64,000 bases of DNA from Neoarius graeffei (GCF_027579695.1 NC_083570.1:7736793-7800792), one strand, 5' to 3'; counted from the stretch's first letter, positions 11,681 through 22,488 are shown. Numbers and translations are program-made. Notes: generated from the sequence alone by a model not told the origin.

Positions 11681-11808
11681 GCTGAAATATTTTCGTAAAC
11701 TGCAAAATATCATACGATACAGACGGTCATGCGATTAGTGTGTGTCGTGTTAGTAGATTATTAAAACTTAAAAAAAATACAAATCACAGTTAGTACAAGG
11801 TGACTTAC

Positions 11809-11951
11809 TCGGAAGGAGAAGATTAAACCGCTGATAGCCGCTGATGAATTGCTGATAAGTTGCTGATGATCGCTGGAAACTCGCTGTTACTCGCTGTGAA
11901 GGTTTGTGTCGCTCTGAAGCTCTGTGTGGATGTGTGGCTCTTATATAGCTG
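11809..11951 (-). promoter_or_regulatory. TATA promoter and 5' UTR exon of BTG copy A
   Basis: Reading leftward, ctgcagctatataagagcc (about 11955-11937) gives a good TATA box. About 130 bases further is the 5' UTR exon, with repeated words agcgag/cagcg/atcagc, ending at donor ccga|gtaagt. Sequence and spacing are the same in copies B and C. The start of transcription is inferred, about 30 bases past the TATA box. Confidence 0.7.
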
Positions 11952-12049
11952 CAGATTTTGAAACATAACTAATTAAACTGTTTTCATTTAAACTAATTAA
12001 ACTGTCTTCTTTTAAACTAATTGAACTAATGAAATTGTCTGAATCATGT

Positions 12050-12090
12050 GACCTGGGTTTTCCCCTAAACTTTAGGGGAAAACCCAGGTC
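12050..12090. promoter_or_regulatory. Perfect 20-bp-arm hairpin upstream of BTG copy A
   Basis: The left arm gacctgggttttcccctaaa (12050-12069) and its exact complement (12071-12090) are separated by one base. The hairpin lies about 100 bp upstream of the TATA box, beside a GA microsatellite. Copy C has a looser version at 57955-57996. Copy B lacks it. Role unknown. Confidence 0.8.
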
Positions 12091-12114
12091 ATGTGACCAG
12101 GTGACATCAGCGCC

Positions 12115-12115
<1 letters not shown>

Positions 12116-12145
<30 letters not shown>

Positions 12146-12146
12146 C
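12116..12146. repeat. (GA)n microsatellite
   Basis: About 14 GA dinucleotides next to the hairpin upstream of BTG copy A. The matching site of copy C (57914-57930) is a shorter CT tract in the opposite orientation. Confidence 0.95.
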
Positions 12147-12177
12147 ATCCTGATCGCTCTGTGTTGCTCAGTAGCCC

Positions 12178-12377
12178 ATTCATTCAGTACGTTTACATGC
12201 ACATCCAAATCGAGCTGCTGTCGGTAATCGAGCAAAGGGTCCCAGCAGGGGTGCCAGAGATATCCAATCCTACATGCCCAAGTGAAATCGGGCTATTGTG
12301 CAAGGTGCATTGTGCACCCGAGCCACACGTGGCGCTACACGCCCCATCGTGTTGGCACACTTCCGATTGTCGTCATT
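12178..12377. other. Spacer between the two inverted BTG blocks
   Basis: About 200 bases not shared by the flanking blocks. The words cagtacgtttacatgcacat and gagctgctgtcggtaatcga recall a dispersed fish MITE. No gene is seen. It is the centre of the inverted duplication. Confidence 0.6.
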
Positions 12378-12412
12378 AGTTCAATTAGTTTAAAAGAAGA
12401 CAGTTTAATTAG

Positions 12413-12782
12413 TGGCACGGTGGTGTAGTGGTTAGCGCTCGCCTCACAGCAAGAAGGTCCTGGGTTCGAGCCCCGGGGCCGGCGAGGGCCTTTCTGTGTG
12501 GAGTTTGCATGTTCTCCCTGTGTCCGCGTGGGTTTCCTCCGGGTGCTCCGGTTTCCCCCACAGTCCAAAGACATGCAGGTTAGGTTAACTGGTGACTCTA
12601 AATTGACCGTAGGTGTCAATGTGAGTGTGAATGGTTGTCTGTGTCTATGTGTCAGCCCTGTGATGACCTGGCGACTTGTCCAGGGTGTACCCCGCTTTTC
12701 GCCTGTAGTCAGCTGGGATAGGCTCCAGCTTGCCTGCGACCCTGTAGAGGGATAAAGCGGCTAGAGATAATGAGATGAGATG
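12413..12782 (+). mobile_element. Full-length tRNA-derived SINE upstream of BTG copy B
   Basis: The head resembles a tRNA, with A-box-like tggtgtagtggttagcgc and B-box-like gggttcgagcccc. The body contains 'gtttcctccgggtgctccgg', and the tail is a (GATGA)n-type repeat. The target duplication agtttaattag occurs at 12402-12412 and 12783-12793. It lies about 55 bp upstream of the TATA box and carries an internal RNA polymerase III promoter. Absent from copies A and C. Confidence 0.95.
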
Positions 12783-12828
12783 AGTTTAATTAGTTTAAAT
12801 GAAAACAGTTTAATTAGTTATGTTTCAA

Positions 12829-12977
12829 AATCTGCAGCTATATAAGAGCCACACATCCACACAGAGCTTCAGAGCGACACAAACCTTCACAGCGAGTAAC
12901 AGCGAGTTTCCAGCGATCATCAGCAACTTATCAGCAATTCATCAGCGGCTATCAGCGGTTTAATCTTCTCCTTCCGA
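12829..12977 (+). promoter_or_regulatory. TATA promoter and 5' UTR exon of BTG copy B
   Basis: ctgcagctatataagagcc holds the TATA box at about 12838-12846. The 5' UTR exon ends at 12977 with donor GTAAGT; the intron runs to the acceptor ttttgcag (12978-13089), and the next exon carries the ATG at 13109. Identical in layout to copy A. Confidence 0.7.
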
Positions 12978-13108
12978 GTAAGTCACCTTGTACTAACTGA
13001 GTGATTTGTATTTTTTTTTAAGTTTTAATAATCTACTAACACGACACACACTAATCGCATGACTGTCTGTATCGTATGATATTTTGCAGTTTACGAAAAT
13101 ATTTCAGC

Positions 13109-13837
13109 ATGAAAGTCGAGGTGACCACAGCGGTGACCTTCATCACCGGATTACTGAGAGGAAGAGGACCTCTGTCCGAAAAACAGCTCCAACACTTCAG
13201 CCGTTCTCTGGAAGAGGCGTTAGGAGGTGAGATTAAACACCACATTACACACCTGTGACTTCTGACAAAAGGATCCACATCATATTTAGTCTTTATTCGA
13301 TCTACTTACTTTTCGTTTTCACTGAAATGGACAAATACCTTTACAATTATACCGACTCCTTGCTGTGGTCTGAGAAAAAGGGAAAGCTTATTAGTGTGGC
13401 ATTCAGTTAAAGTCAGTGATGTATAAAGACCTAGATTTAATGGCGGACAGATTTTTATCTCGGGAGCATTAACACTGCCCAGAAATGCTGCCTTTCTCGA
13501 GAGCCTCATCCCAAGTGAATGATAGTCATGATATTCTAATAACAAATCTATTCTTAAAACAATCTGCGAGTTGAACAGAGTTTTTAAAAGTCTGTTTTCT
13601 TTGATTCCAGAGCATTATGAGCACCACTGGTTCCCTGACGCACCGTTCAGAGGTTCGGGATATCGATGCCTCAGAATCAATCGCAGGATGGAGCCGCTAG
13701 TAGGGAAGGCTGCTTACACCAGTGGTCTCAGCATGGAGCAGGTTCGCGCCCTCTTACCGTGTGAGCTGACAGTGTGGGTCGACCCCTACGAAGTGTCCTA
13801 CCGGATCGGGGAGAACGGGTCCATAGGTGTGCTGTAG
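13109..13837 (+). CDS. BTG/Tob-family antiproliferative protein (APRO domain), copy B
   Basis: Coding exons 13109-13226 and 13611-13837 (118 and 227 bases) give 114 codons, the same as copy A. Donor gcgttaggag|gtgaga and acceptor ttgattccag|agcatt are intact. The protein differs from copy A at one noticed site, HWFPD in place of HWFPA. Box A ([13 protein letters not shown]) and box B ([16 protein letters not shown]) are complete. The expected role is binding CAF1/CNOT7 of the CCR4-NOT complex in cytoplasm and nucleus to restrain proliferation. The gene faces copy A head to head; the TATA boxes are about 890 bp apart. A/T-rich repeats follow, with an AATAAA-like word near 14173. The intron is as well conserved as the exons, which points to recent duplication or gene conversion. 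Confidence 0.9.
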
Positions 13838-13974
13838 GAGTCCACACCACTGCCGCTGGAGACTCATCTCAACTCTGTGATGACCGTCTCCAGCTAATCT
13901 CTCAGCACATCTGGCCCACATCTGTTTGACATTTTAAACGATGATTTTAATGACTGGTCTCGCTGCACGTATAT

Positions 13975-14190
13975 ATCCAATTTATTGGATATATTTTGGT
14001 TCAGTTCCTTATTTAACGCCTGTAAATTAATTTTTATTTCATTTGTAAATATTTTGATTTATTATTTTATTACTTGTAAATATTTTGATAATTTTATTTG
14101 TAAATATTAAGATTTTTATTATTCGTAAATATTTAGATATTATTTTTAGTAAATATTTTTATTAAAGATGATTAAATAAATATATTTTGA
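13975..14190. repeat. A/T-rich degenerate repeats downstream of BTG copy B
   Basis: About eight imperfect copies of 'tttgtaaatattttgat', with length variation against copy A and copy C. Probable 3' UTR or 3' flank. Confidence 0.75.
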
Positions 14191-14547
14191 TTAAAGATGA
14201 TGCTTCAGTTTTTTTCATCGTGTTTGTTTTACATTTGCATGATGCGTAATACAGTTTATAAATACAGTAAGTGCACATTTTCGGTGTAACTGTAGCCCAT
14301 TTGTTGTTGTATAATTCTGACCCCTCTCTACCACATCCATCAGTGGAAAGGGTCCATCAGAGGGCCACACTGATCCACTCCTACCAGTGACAGATCCACT
14401 GCCTTATCAGTGTTGCTGCTATGAGAATGGTCACCCAGCCAAACAAGTTAACAAGCAGATTTAAAAGGGCAACATTTAATTCGAGGCAAAAAGGGCAGGG
14501 GCTCAAGCACCCCTAAAGCCCTATGTGTGCACGTGCCTGGTTGTGTA

Positions 14548-14650
14548 TTAATTTTATCAATCAGATCCTTTTGTTCTTGTTTCCTTATCCGTGAAAGTGT
14601 TTGACCCATGACAACTGCTATTTGTTTGACCTTAAACCATTCCCACACGT
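14548..14650 (-). mobile_element. L1 ORF2 linker fragment, block copy B
   Basis: The same short L1 piece as in copy A (WEWFKVKQIAVVMG on the minus strand), next to the same hAT-like end. It was already in the block before duplication. Confidence 0.7.
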
Positions 14651-16094
14651 TAGGATCTATATAATTGTAGTCAGCAGTGAATTTCAGTTATTTCAACAGG
14701 TAAAAAAGGACTAAGCGGCTACAATCTATCAAATATCTATTAAAGTTATGACTGTTTGATGCAGATAAAAGCTGCTCTAGACTTTGACTATAAACTGCGA
14801 TATACAGCTTTAAGACGCTGTTTATCTACTTTAGAAGTTTGTGCCTTTTTGAAATGGACACTATTTGTGCTGGAATTTATGGACAGCAACGTTTGTCTGG
14901 TTGATTTTTATTCGACTAATTTAACATGAATTCGTTGTTCACAGTGTAGAATTATCAAGGAAAAAATAGGGTGCGATACTGAGTTCAATCTTTTCAAATT
15001 GTACCCATCAACAATACTGGAAATGCCTATGGATGTGAATTATCACAAAGAATGATGCATGCACTGATGGCTGGCTTGTTTAAATTGCTCGCAAACTCGC
15101 TTTATAAGCAGCTTCAATAAACATTTATATTCTAATATGCGGAGTAGTTAGAAAAGTTCCCGGCGGCGGCGAGTTGACACAGTGCTGTCATATACACTTG
15201 GCTTTGTTTCTTCCCTTCTGAGCGTCGGTCAGGCTCTCTCTGGAGGGCGGAGCCACATCTGGCGCGTCTTCCGGTTGGCTGTCGACGCTGTCTGGCAGCG
15301 TCACGTGCGGGGGAAGGGGCGGTCAGAAACAGGGCAGTGGCGCGCTCACGTGCAATCGGTAAACTTGTGGATGGGTAAAGCTTGAATTCAGATGATGAAA
15401 TAAAAAGTTATGAGTTGGTTAGCATTTATAAATTCCAATGTAGATTAAAATAATGTCTGTCTATTGTGTTGCATTGAACTGGAATAGCCCTTTATGTGCT
15501 GTTCAGCACAGTGAAAATGACAGCGCCATGAAAACCTAAATGATGTCCAGATTGTGGAATGCGAGTAAAATATTGATGCGTTTGATATTTTGCTTAAATT
15601 AAGTGACGTCAACTCACCTTTGTTTATATAGTGCTTTACACATAATGCAGTATATAGTGTGTGACAGAGAGAGAGATGCTTATGGAACTGATCAGCCTAC
15701 AAATAAAAATAAAAATTTCTTTTCTTTATCACCTTTTCTCGATAAAGAAAAAGATACCACGTTGCTTTGAATGTGATTGGTTGAAGTGGCTCTCATCAAG
15801 AAAACTGGCCAATGACAACTGTGCGCGCGCCTTCTTTTTTGAAAATCCGTCAGTTGGATCCGGCAGAGCGATCGGTAGATCTCTATGGCTCTGGATACGG
15901 CGCGAGCGTCAGTCGGCAGTGTTGCCAGATTGGGCGGTTTTGAATTCTACTTTGTGGGTGAAAAATGGCTTGGGCTAGTTGACAAAAATTGGGCGGTTTT
16001 GACGTTAGTCCGGCGGGTTTTTATCAGATGTTTATATAGTTTCACTCCCACTAGAAAGCAGAGATGGGAGAGAATGTAAACACCTAAGCCGAAT

Positions 16095-16455
16095 CTCATC
16101 TCATCTCATTATCTCTAGCCGCTTTATCCTTCTACAGGGTCGCAGGCAAGCTGGAGCCTATCCCAGCTGACTACGGGCGAAAGGCGGGGTACACCCTGGA
16201 CAAGTCGCCAGGTCATCACAGGGCTGACACATAGACACACTCACATTCACACCTACGGTCAATTTAGAGTCACCAGTTAACCTAACCTGCATGTCTTTGG
16301 ACTGTGGGGGAAACCGGAGCACCCGGAGGAAACCCACGCGGACACGGGGAGAACATGCAAACTCCGCACAGAAGGGCCCTCGCCGGCCCCGGGGCTCGAA
16401 CCCGGACCTTCTTGCTGTGAGGCGAGAGCGCTAACCACTACACCACCGTGCCGCC
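16095..16455 (-). mobile_element. Full-length tRNA-derived SINE in block copy B
   Basis: Reverse orientation: the tail (ctcat)n comes first, and the tRNA-like head ends in 'ccaccgtgccgcc'. The target duplication cctaagccgaat is at 16083-16094 and 16456-16467. Copies A (near 8708) and C (61985) have the empty site, so the insertion came after the duplication. Confidence 0.96.
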
Positions 16456-16917
16456 CCTAAGCCGAATGATGTTCTTGAATATGCGAAGGAAATCAGGAAA
16501 AACAGCTCTCTTTGGTCAACTGAGGCAGGTCAGAGACCTAGTTTACCCAGCACCTCTTAGGTATTTTAAACAACCAAAATCGAGCATTGGCCTAAATTAA
16601 TCATTAACAATAAACATTAATCTCATTAAGTATTATTTAAACAAAACAATTTCGATGTAACTGTAAGACTAATATGAATGTGTGTAATGCAGAAACTAAA
16701 CTCATAAACTAGTAAATAAGAATGACGCAATCCATTCTCCATTTTCTCTTCTCATGTTACATTCAGCCATGCATCGCAGCCTAACTTTTTTTTTTAATTG
16801 AAGTATATAAATCAGGTACAATCTAACAAATCCACAAAAATCAGGATAACAGATGAAGAACATACATGCAGGGCCGCTGACAGCTTTGGCTGGGCCCCGG
16901 ACAAAATGCTCTGAATG

Positions 16918-16962
16918 CCCCCCCCCCCCCCCCACACAATCCTCCCGGGCCAACCCCCCCCC

Positions 16963-16993
<31 letters not shown>

Positions 16994-16994
16994 A
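16918..16994. repeat. Poly-C tracts followed by (CA)n
   Basis: Runs of C with two short breaks, then about eight CA units. It sits just inside the hAT left end and may be a sequencing or assembly weak spot. The apparent poly-proline frame across it is not a gene. Confidence 0.95.
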
Positions 16995-17578
16995 CCTCTC
17001 TTATCCCAGTCTCTACTCACGCGATATGATTTTTAATATTTTTTTTAAACCTCATGTTTTATTTAAAAAAAAATACAACAATTCCACCGATTTCGTAACG
17101 TTTATTGAAGTGTAGCTGATAAGTAACGTGACAAAAGCAACAGGTAGAACATCCTTGCAGCCTGTTTAGCCTTACTTGACGCACAGGTCGGAACGGTAAT
17201 TGGCACGCGTGTGCGCGTAATCTTATGGAAAACAAAAGTGTCCTGTTTCCCTCTCGCAACGGACAAGGTGAAAAAATAGCCTATATGTTTCATTAGGCTA
17301 CATTTAAAAAAAACATAACAAGGTCGGCTCAAATATCAAATAGCCTAATTTAAAAAAAAAAAGAAAAAAGCGAATGCACATCAGCGGCGTGGGAGAAGGA
17401 TCTGCGCTGCTCCTGAATAAAGAAAGAAAAAGAGGAAATTACGATTTAAATAAGATCAAACAATATGACTATTTAAAAAGACTATTAACAAGGCCAGTAC
17501 TCACTTAATGGGAAAAGTGACACTTCCCTTCGGTCACAATTTTGTGGATGTCGGGCGACAGGGATGTCACTTTTATCC

Positions 17579-17977
17579 TCATGCAGTTCTCAGGTTTGTA
17601 TTGGTCAGACGGTTCCTCACGTGTGTTTTGATTGCGTTCATTGAAGAAAAGCTTGACTCACACGTGTAGGTAGATGGAAACATCGTCAGCACATAAAGGG
17701 CAAGTTTCTTAATCCCCGTGTACTCCTCCGAGCATCCGATCCAGAAATCCTCCACGGAATGCTCACTAAACGCATCACGGACGAGGGAGCTTGTCTGGAA
17801 ATCAATGAGCTCCAACTGAAATGTTGCCTCGTCTAACGAGCTGATGTTTTTTTTCGCCAGTGAGGAGAATTCCTCGCTTCGGATGGAGAATGGGTCGCGG
17901 ACAAAACCAACGATTTCCCTTGGGACACATGTTGGAACCGTGACTGAAAGTTGGCCTGTAGCTTTTGACAACGACAT
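17579..17977 (-). pseudogene. hAT transposase C-terminal (dimerisation) fragment
   Basis: 132 codons. The C-terminal part reads FWIGCSEEYTGIKKLALYVL, then MFPSTYTCESSFSSMNAIKT and HVRNRLTN, the classic hAT dimerisation signature (alternating hydrophobics with a cysteine-bearing 'ESSFSSMN'). The N-terminal zinc finger and catalytic core are absent on this side; the L2 insertion lies just upstream. A remnant of the autonomous parent, not a working enzyme. Confidence 0.85.
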
Positions 17978-18009
17978 TTTGCATCGATAGCTAGCAATCT
18001 TCAGCTAAT

Positions 18010-21000
18010 CATCTACATCTAAAGCGCTAATGGTTAATGAACTCATTACTGATCAGGAGTTTAATGTACTGTGTTTAACAGAAACATGGATTAAGCCAAA
18101 TGAATATATAGCATTAAATGAAGCGAGTCCTCCTGGATACAGTTATATACACCAGCCTCGTCTAACTGGCAGAGGAGGAGGCGTCGCGGTTATTTATACA
18201 ATTATCTAGGTGTAACACACAAACCTGGTTATAAATTTAATACATTTGAAGTTCTTCATACTCATATAATGTATGTAGCCTCGAAAAATAAGTCTACCCA
18301 GTTAATTCCATTGCTTATTATTTACAGGCCCCCGGGGCCATATTTTGAGTTTCTTTCTGAATTTGCAGATTTTATCTCAGATTTGGTTATTTCCTTAGAC
18401 AAAGCTTTAATTGTCGGAGATTTTAATATTCACTTCGATAACCCAGAAGACCCTTTAAAAACAGCGTTTGTGTCCATCTTAGATTCAGTCGGGATTAAGC
18501 AGAATGTCATAGGACCGACCCATAATGGTGGTCACACCCTTGATCTAATACTAACATTCAGATTAAACGTAGACAATATAGTCATACTTCCACAGTCTGA
18601 AGTTATCTCAGATCATTGTCTCATCTCATTCAAACTATGTCTGAGTAATAATATATGCACCTCACCACGCTACTGTATTAAACGTACTTTCACGTCAACT
18701 ACTGCACAGAGCTTTATAAATGATCTCCCAGAGCTGTCAACTTTGATTGGGTCACTGTCAGCCCCTGCAGAACTCGATCAGGCAACTGAATGCTTAGAGT
18801 CAACATTCCGCCATACTTTAGATAATGTAGCTCCTCTAAAAAGGAAAATGGTCAGAGACAAAAAATTAGCACCCTGGTATAATGATGACACTCGCACATT
18901 AAAACAGACCACTCGAAAATTGGAACGTAAATGGCATCAAACAAAATTGGTAGTGTTCAAATTAGCTTGGAAGGAGAGCTTCCTGAAGTATAGAAAAGCT
19001 CTTAGTGCTGCGAGATCAACATATTTCTCCTCCCAAATAGAAGACAACAAAAATAATCCTAGATTCCTATTTAATACTGTAGCAAAATTAACCAGGAATA
19101 AGTCCACTATCAACACATGCACACCTGCAGTATGTAGTAGCAACGACTTCATGAATTTTTTTAATGACAAAATTGAGAATATCCGACAAAAAATTCAAAC
19201 TACTAATTTAAGGTTAGACAATGAAAGTGACCTTGTAGTTAACAATATAACTGTATCAGATCATCAGTTAGAATGTTTTACTCCCCTAAAAGAAACTGAA
19301 TTACTTTCATTAATCTCTACATCAAAAGCCTCAACTTGCGTACTAGATCCCTTACCGACACATCTATTCAAACAGATAATGCCTGGAGTAATTGAACCGC
19401 TTCTAAAAATAATAAATTCTTCTCTTATGATTGGCTATGTACCCAAATCCTTTAAACTAGCAGTTATCAAACCCCTGATTAAAAAACCTGACCTTGATCC
19501 CTGTCAGCTGTCCAATTATCGGCCAATATCAAACCTCCCCTTTATCTCCAAGATCCTTGAAAAAGCTGTGGCACAGCAGTTATGCTCATATTTACAAAGG
19601 AATAACATCCATGAAATGTATCAGTCAGGATTTAGACCTCATCATAGCACAGAGACAGCACTGGTTAAAGTAGTAAACGACCTACTGTTGGCGTCTGATC
19701 AGGGCTGTGTCTCGCTACTTGTGTTGCTTGACCTTAGTGCAGCATTTGATACCATTGATCATTCCATTCTTCTGGATAGACTAGAAAATGTTGTGGGAGT
19801 TAAGGGAATGGCCCTCTCCTGGCTCAGGTCTTATCTAACTGATCGTTATCAGTATGTTGATATAAATGGTGATATTTCTAGACGTACCAAGGTAAAGTTT
19901 GGTGTTCCACAAGGTTCTGTCTTGGGTCCACTGCTTTTTTCTCTATATATGTTACCTCTGGGCGATATTATTCGTAAACATTGTATTAGTTTCCACTGTT
20001 ATGCTGATGACACACAGTTGTATGTCTCTGCAAAACCTGATGAGAGACACCAGCTTAATAAAATTGAGGAATGTGTTAAGGATATTAGACACTGGATGCT
20101 TATAAATTTCCTTCTGCTTAACTCTGACAAGACTGAAGTACTTGTGCTAGGACCACATACAGCTAGAAGTAAGTTTTCTGATTACACAGTGACTCTGGAT
20201 GGCCTTTCTGTTTCTTCACGTGCAGCAGTAAAAGACCTCGGAGTGATTATTGACCCCAGTCTTTCATTCGAAACTCACATTGATAACATCACCCGGATAG
20301 CTTTCTTTCATCTCAGAAATATTGCAAAGATAAGAAATTTAATGTCATTGCATGATGCAGAAAAACTAGTCCATGCTTTCGTTACCTCCAGGTTGGATTA
20401 TTGTAATGCCTTACTGTCTGGATGTTCCAATAAGTGCATAAACAAGCTCCAGTTAGTTCAAAATGCCGCAGCAAGAGTCCTTACTAGAACTAGAAAATAT
20501 GACCACATCACGCCTGTCTTATCCACACTGCATTGGCTCCCAATCAAATTTCGTATTGATTATAAAATACTACTATTGACCTTTAAAGCACTAAATGGTC
20601 TCGCACCACAGTACCTGAGTGAACTTCTGCTCCTCTATGACCCGCCACGCCTACTTAGATCAAAAGGTGCAGGCTATCTGCTGGTACCTCGTATAGTGAA
20701 GGCTACATCAGGGGGCAGAGCCTTTTCTTACAAAGCCCCACTGTTATGGAACAGCCTTCCAAGTAATGTTCGGGAATCAGACACAGTCTCAGCATTTAAG
20801 TCTAGGCTGAAAACATATCTGTTTAGTCAAGCCTTTTGTTAATGGTGTTTATGAGGTAAAGGAGTAGATCTGGAGGGTCCTCAGACATAGAGTGTTTTGG
20901 TAAACTGGGATGTATGGATGCTGTCAGTCCCCACTCGCTTGCTCACTCGAGTTTGTTGACGGTGTAGTGGCTGGCTGCTTTATGTCCCGGGGCTCCCTCA

Positions 21001-21990
21001 TGCCTGTGTTACCTTCTGGCTCTCTCCTTTTAGTTATGCTGTCATAGTTAGTTGCCGGAGTCCCTGCTTGTACTCGGTGCAATATGTATACTGTTCCTAC
21101 TTATTCAGGTGACATTGGGCATACCTAACCACCTGTGTTTTCTTTCTCTCCCCCCCACCCCAAATCTGTCCCTCTGAGTTACATGGAGCCAACAGGAAAT
21201 TTTTTGGTGGAGACGGTGGGGACCTCGACTGGCTATCGTAGCCTGCAGGGAATTGGCCGTCAGACATTCTGTCGCATGTCCCAGACCCGGTGAAATGTAA
21301 CTGAATTGTCTTGGCCAGGCCTAAGGGTCCCATCTGCATCTCATCATTGCTGAGGAGTGTGCTCCCATCACCCAATCAAGCATCCAGCCAGAGCAGGTCA
21401 TGATATATTTTTTACCATATTAACATGCCATTGTGTGTTATGCTTGATGTAAAGACTCTCGTCTCTGCGAGCCTACCACACAGATTTAATACTTGTCATT
21501 TTTAGGGCATACCTAACAACGTGTTTTCTTTCTCTCTCTCCCCCCCGCCCCCCATCTGTCCCTCTGGGTTGCATGTTGATCCTGGGATTGGGATGCTGGC
21601 CTCTTCTGCCCCTCGGACCTGCTTGGTCCATCCTGGTGCCCTGTGTCTGGTCGGAGTTTTATCGCCCCGCTCCTGTGAAGGACGGCCCCATGAGGACAGT
21701 TGAGGGTTATACCTGTTAAAACTGTTAATATTATAGTCAGGCTGTCTGTTGTTGCCCAAATGAGGGTGGTTCCCTTTTGAGTCTGGTTCCTCTCGAGGTT
21801 TCTTCCTCATGTCGTCTGAGGGAGTTTTTCCTTGCCACCGTCGCCACAGGCTTGCTCATTGGGGATAGATTAGGGATAAAATTAGCTCATGTTTTAAGTC
21901 GTTCAAATTCTGTAAAGCTGCTTTGCGACAATGTTTATTGTTAAAAGCGCTGTACAAATAAACTTGATTTGATTTGATTTGATTTGATCT
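18010..21990 (+). mobile_element. CR1/L2-clade LINE, 5'-truncated, near-complete ORF2
   Basis: Begins inside the apurinic endonuclease (VLCLTETWIKPNE from 18030), continues through RT, and ends with the L2-type 3' terminus 'aaataaacttgatttgattt' followed by TTGAT repeats. The 3' UTR is about 1.1 kb and T/C-rich. A short word, atctaca, occurs at both edges (about 18009 and 21988) and may be the target duplication. The 5' part with ORF1 is gone. The long intact RT frame shows it is young. Confidence 0.9.
18269..20842 (+). CDS. L2-type ORF2: endonuclease C-part, reverse transcriptase, C-terminal domain
   Basis: 857 codons without a stop. Early residues finish the endonuclease (IYRPPGPY near residue 20, [11 protein letters not shown] near 50, SDHCLISF near 115). 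RT follows from about residue 390 with [19 protein letters not shown], then [42 protein letters not shown] and the catalytic [11 protein letters not shown]. The C-terminus has [20 protein letters not shown] and LRTFLFSQAF-like residues typical of L2. The true upstream start is in another frame: the endonuclease part from 18030 (with [10 protein letters not shown]) needs a one-base shift near 18210 to join, so the enzyme lacks an intact N-terminus. It acts in target-primed reverse transcription when whole. Confidence 0.92.
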   Translation: MYVASKNKSTQLIPLLIIYRPPGPYFEFLSEFADFISDLVISLDKALIVGDFNIHFDNPEDPLKTAFVSILDSVGIKQNVIGPTHNGGHTLDLILTFRLNVDNIVILPQSEVISDHCLISFKLCLSNNICTSPRYCIKRTFTSTTAQSFINDLPELSTLIGSLSAPAELDQATECLESTFRHTLDNVAPLKRKMVRDKKLAPWYNDDTRTLKQTTRKLERKWHQTKLVVFKLAWKESFLKYRKALSAARSTYFSSQIEDNKNNPRFLFNTVAKLTRNKSTINTCTPAVCSSNDFMNFFNDKIENIRQKIQTTNLRLDNESDLVVNNITVSDHQLECFTPLKETELLSLISTSKASTCVLDPLPTHLFKQIMPGVIEPLLKIINSSLMIGYVPKSFKLAVIKPLIKKPDLDPCQLSNYRPISNLPFISKILEKAVAQQLCSYLQRNNIHEMYQSGFRPHHSTETALVKVVNDLLLASDQGCVSLLVLLDLSAAFDTIDHSILLDRLENVVGVKGMALSWLRSYLTDRYQYVDINGDISRRTKVKFGVPQGSVLGPLLFSLYMLPLGDIIRKHCISFHCYADDTQLYVSAKPDERHQLNKIEECVKDIRHWMLINFLLLNSDKTEVLVLGPHTARSKFSDYTVTLDGLSVSSRAAVKDLGVIIDPSLSFETHIDNITRIAFFHLRNIAKIRNLMSLHDAEKLVHAFVTSRLDYCNALLSGCSNKCINKLQLVQNAAARVLTRTRKYDHITPVLSTLHWLPIKFRIDYKILLLTFKALNGLAPQYLSELLLLYDPPRLLRSKGAGYLLVPRIVKATSGGRAFSYKAPLLWNSLPSNVRESDTVSAFKSRLKTYLFSQAFC

Positions 21991-22199
21991 ACACGTCATC
22001 CAAAAGAATAAACAACCGGCAATTGTATATATTAGTTACGGCAGGTTGCTCGGCAGATCGCCTGTTTCATGAGAGACGCCAGGAGATGCAGCAGTCGGCA
22101 TAATAACAGCGCACAGAAGCAAATTAATGTTTTAAATTAAATGAAATTAAATGCATTTAAAAAGTTAAATAACGTTTATTTTTAATATAATAGAAAAAA

Positions 22200-22488
22200 A
22201 TAATAACAACTTTTTTTCCCCCATTAGAAAAGAATGGCCATGGCCCGCAATGCCATTGTCAGAAAAATTTGGCCCGGGTCCAAACTTAATTGCCGACCCC
22301 TGCAATAAAGGCAAAAGATCTAGAAATCATTTATTGAATGCAAATATAGCACATTTCTCCCCCAAATCAACACATTTTGAAATGAAATAAAATAATCGCA
22401 ACTTCATGAGAGCCCAGTTCTGGGGCCCCCCCCCCATTCCTGGGCCCGGGACAACATACCCGTTTGTCCCCCCCTGTCGGCGGGCCTG
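22200..22488. other. Right end of the hAT element, non-coding
   Basis: Contains 'atggcccgcaatgccattgt' and a C-rich terminus with 'cccctgtcggcgggcctg'. No gene. The 'attgccgacccctgc' phrase near 22285 resembles another hAT end and may mark a further small insertion. Confidence 0.5.

Larger units (their letters stand above)
7850..12177 (-). repeat. Duplicated block, copy A (reverse), carrying BTG copy A
   Basis: Nearly the whole 4.3 kb is the reverse complement of copy B (from 12378 on, allowing for B's extra insertions) and of copy C (from 57882). From the gene outward it contains: the upstream hairpin, TATA promoter, BTG gene, A/T-rich repeats, an L1 linker fragment (10138-10240), a G/C-rich stretch with many short palindromes near 9430-9560, and the hAT MITE. 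The A copy lacks DIRS DNA, lacks both SINEs of copy B and lacks the MITE of copy C. Confidence 0.92.
16869..22488. mobile_element. hAT element (CAGGGCCG ends) containing an L2 LINE
   Basis: The ends are CAGGGCCGCTGACAG and, complemented from the right, CAGGCCCGCCGACAG. The 8-bp duplication catacatg (16861-16868 and 22489-22496) matches the single word in copy C at 62399. Internal parts: a C-rich end (16918-16980), a transposase C-terminus (minus, 17579-17977), an L2 LINE (about 18010-21990) and a C-rich right end. Most of the transposase is missing, so the element could not move itself. The left poly-C run makes the exact length here uncertain. Confidence 0.9.

Noticed and set aside
11244-11738. 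164-codon frame across BTG copy A, and its partners at 13306 and 59259
   Set aside because: It reads the intron and the antisense of exon 1; the match among copies reflects DNA duplication, since the introns are equally conserved.
12413-12490. tRNA gene
   Set aside because: Only a tRNA-like SINE head with degenerate arms; no complete cloverleaf and the SINE body follows directly.
12498-12755. 85-codon frame, also seen at 52906, 12335 and 1397
   Set aside because: It is the SINE body read in various frames; SINEs do not code for protein.
15182-15385. Gene in the G/C-rich part of the block (MLSYTLGFVSSLLSVG)
   Set aside because: Frame varies among copies at indels, no splice context, and overlaps short palindromes with CACGTG-like words; more likely regulatory or repeat DNA.
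16915-17115. Open frame starting with poly-proline then HTHTH
   Set aside because: It is a translation of poly-C and (CA)n at a hAT end, not a protein.
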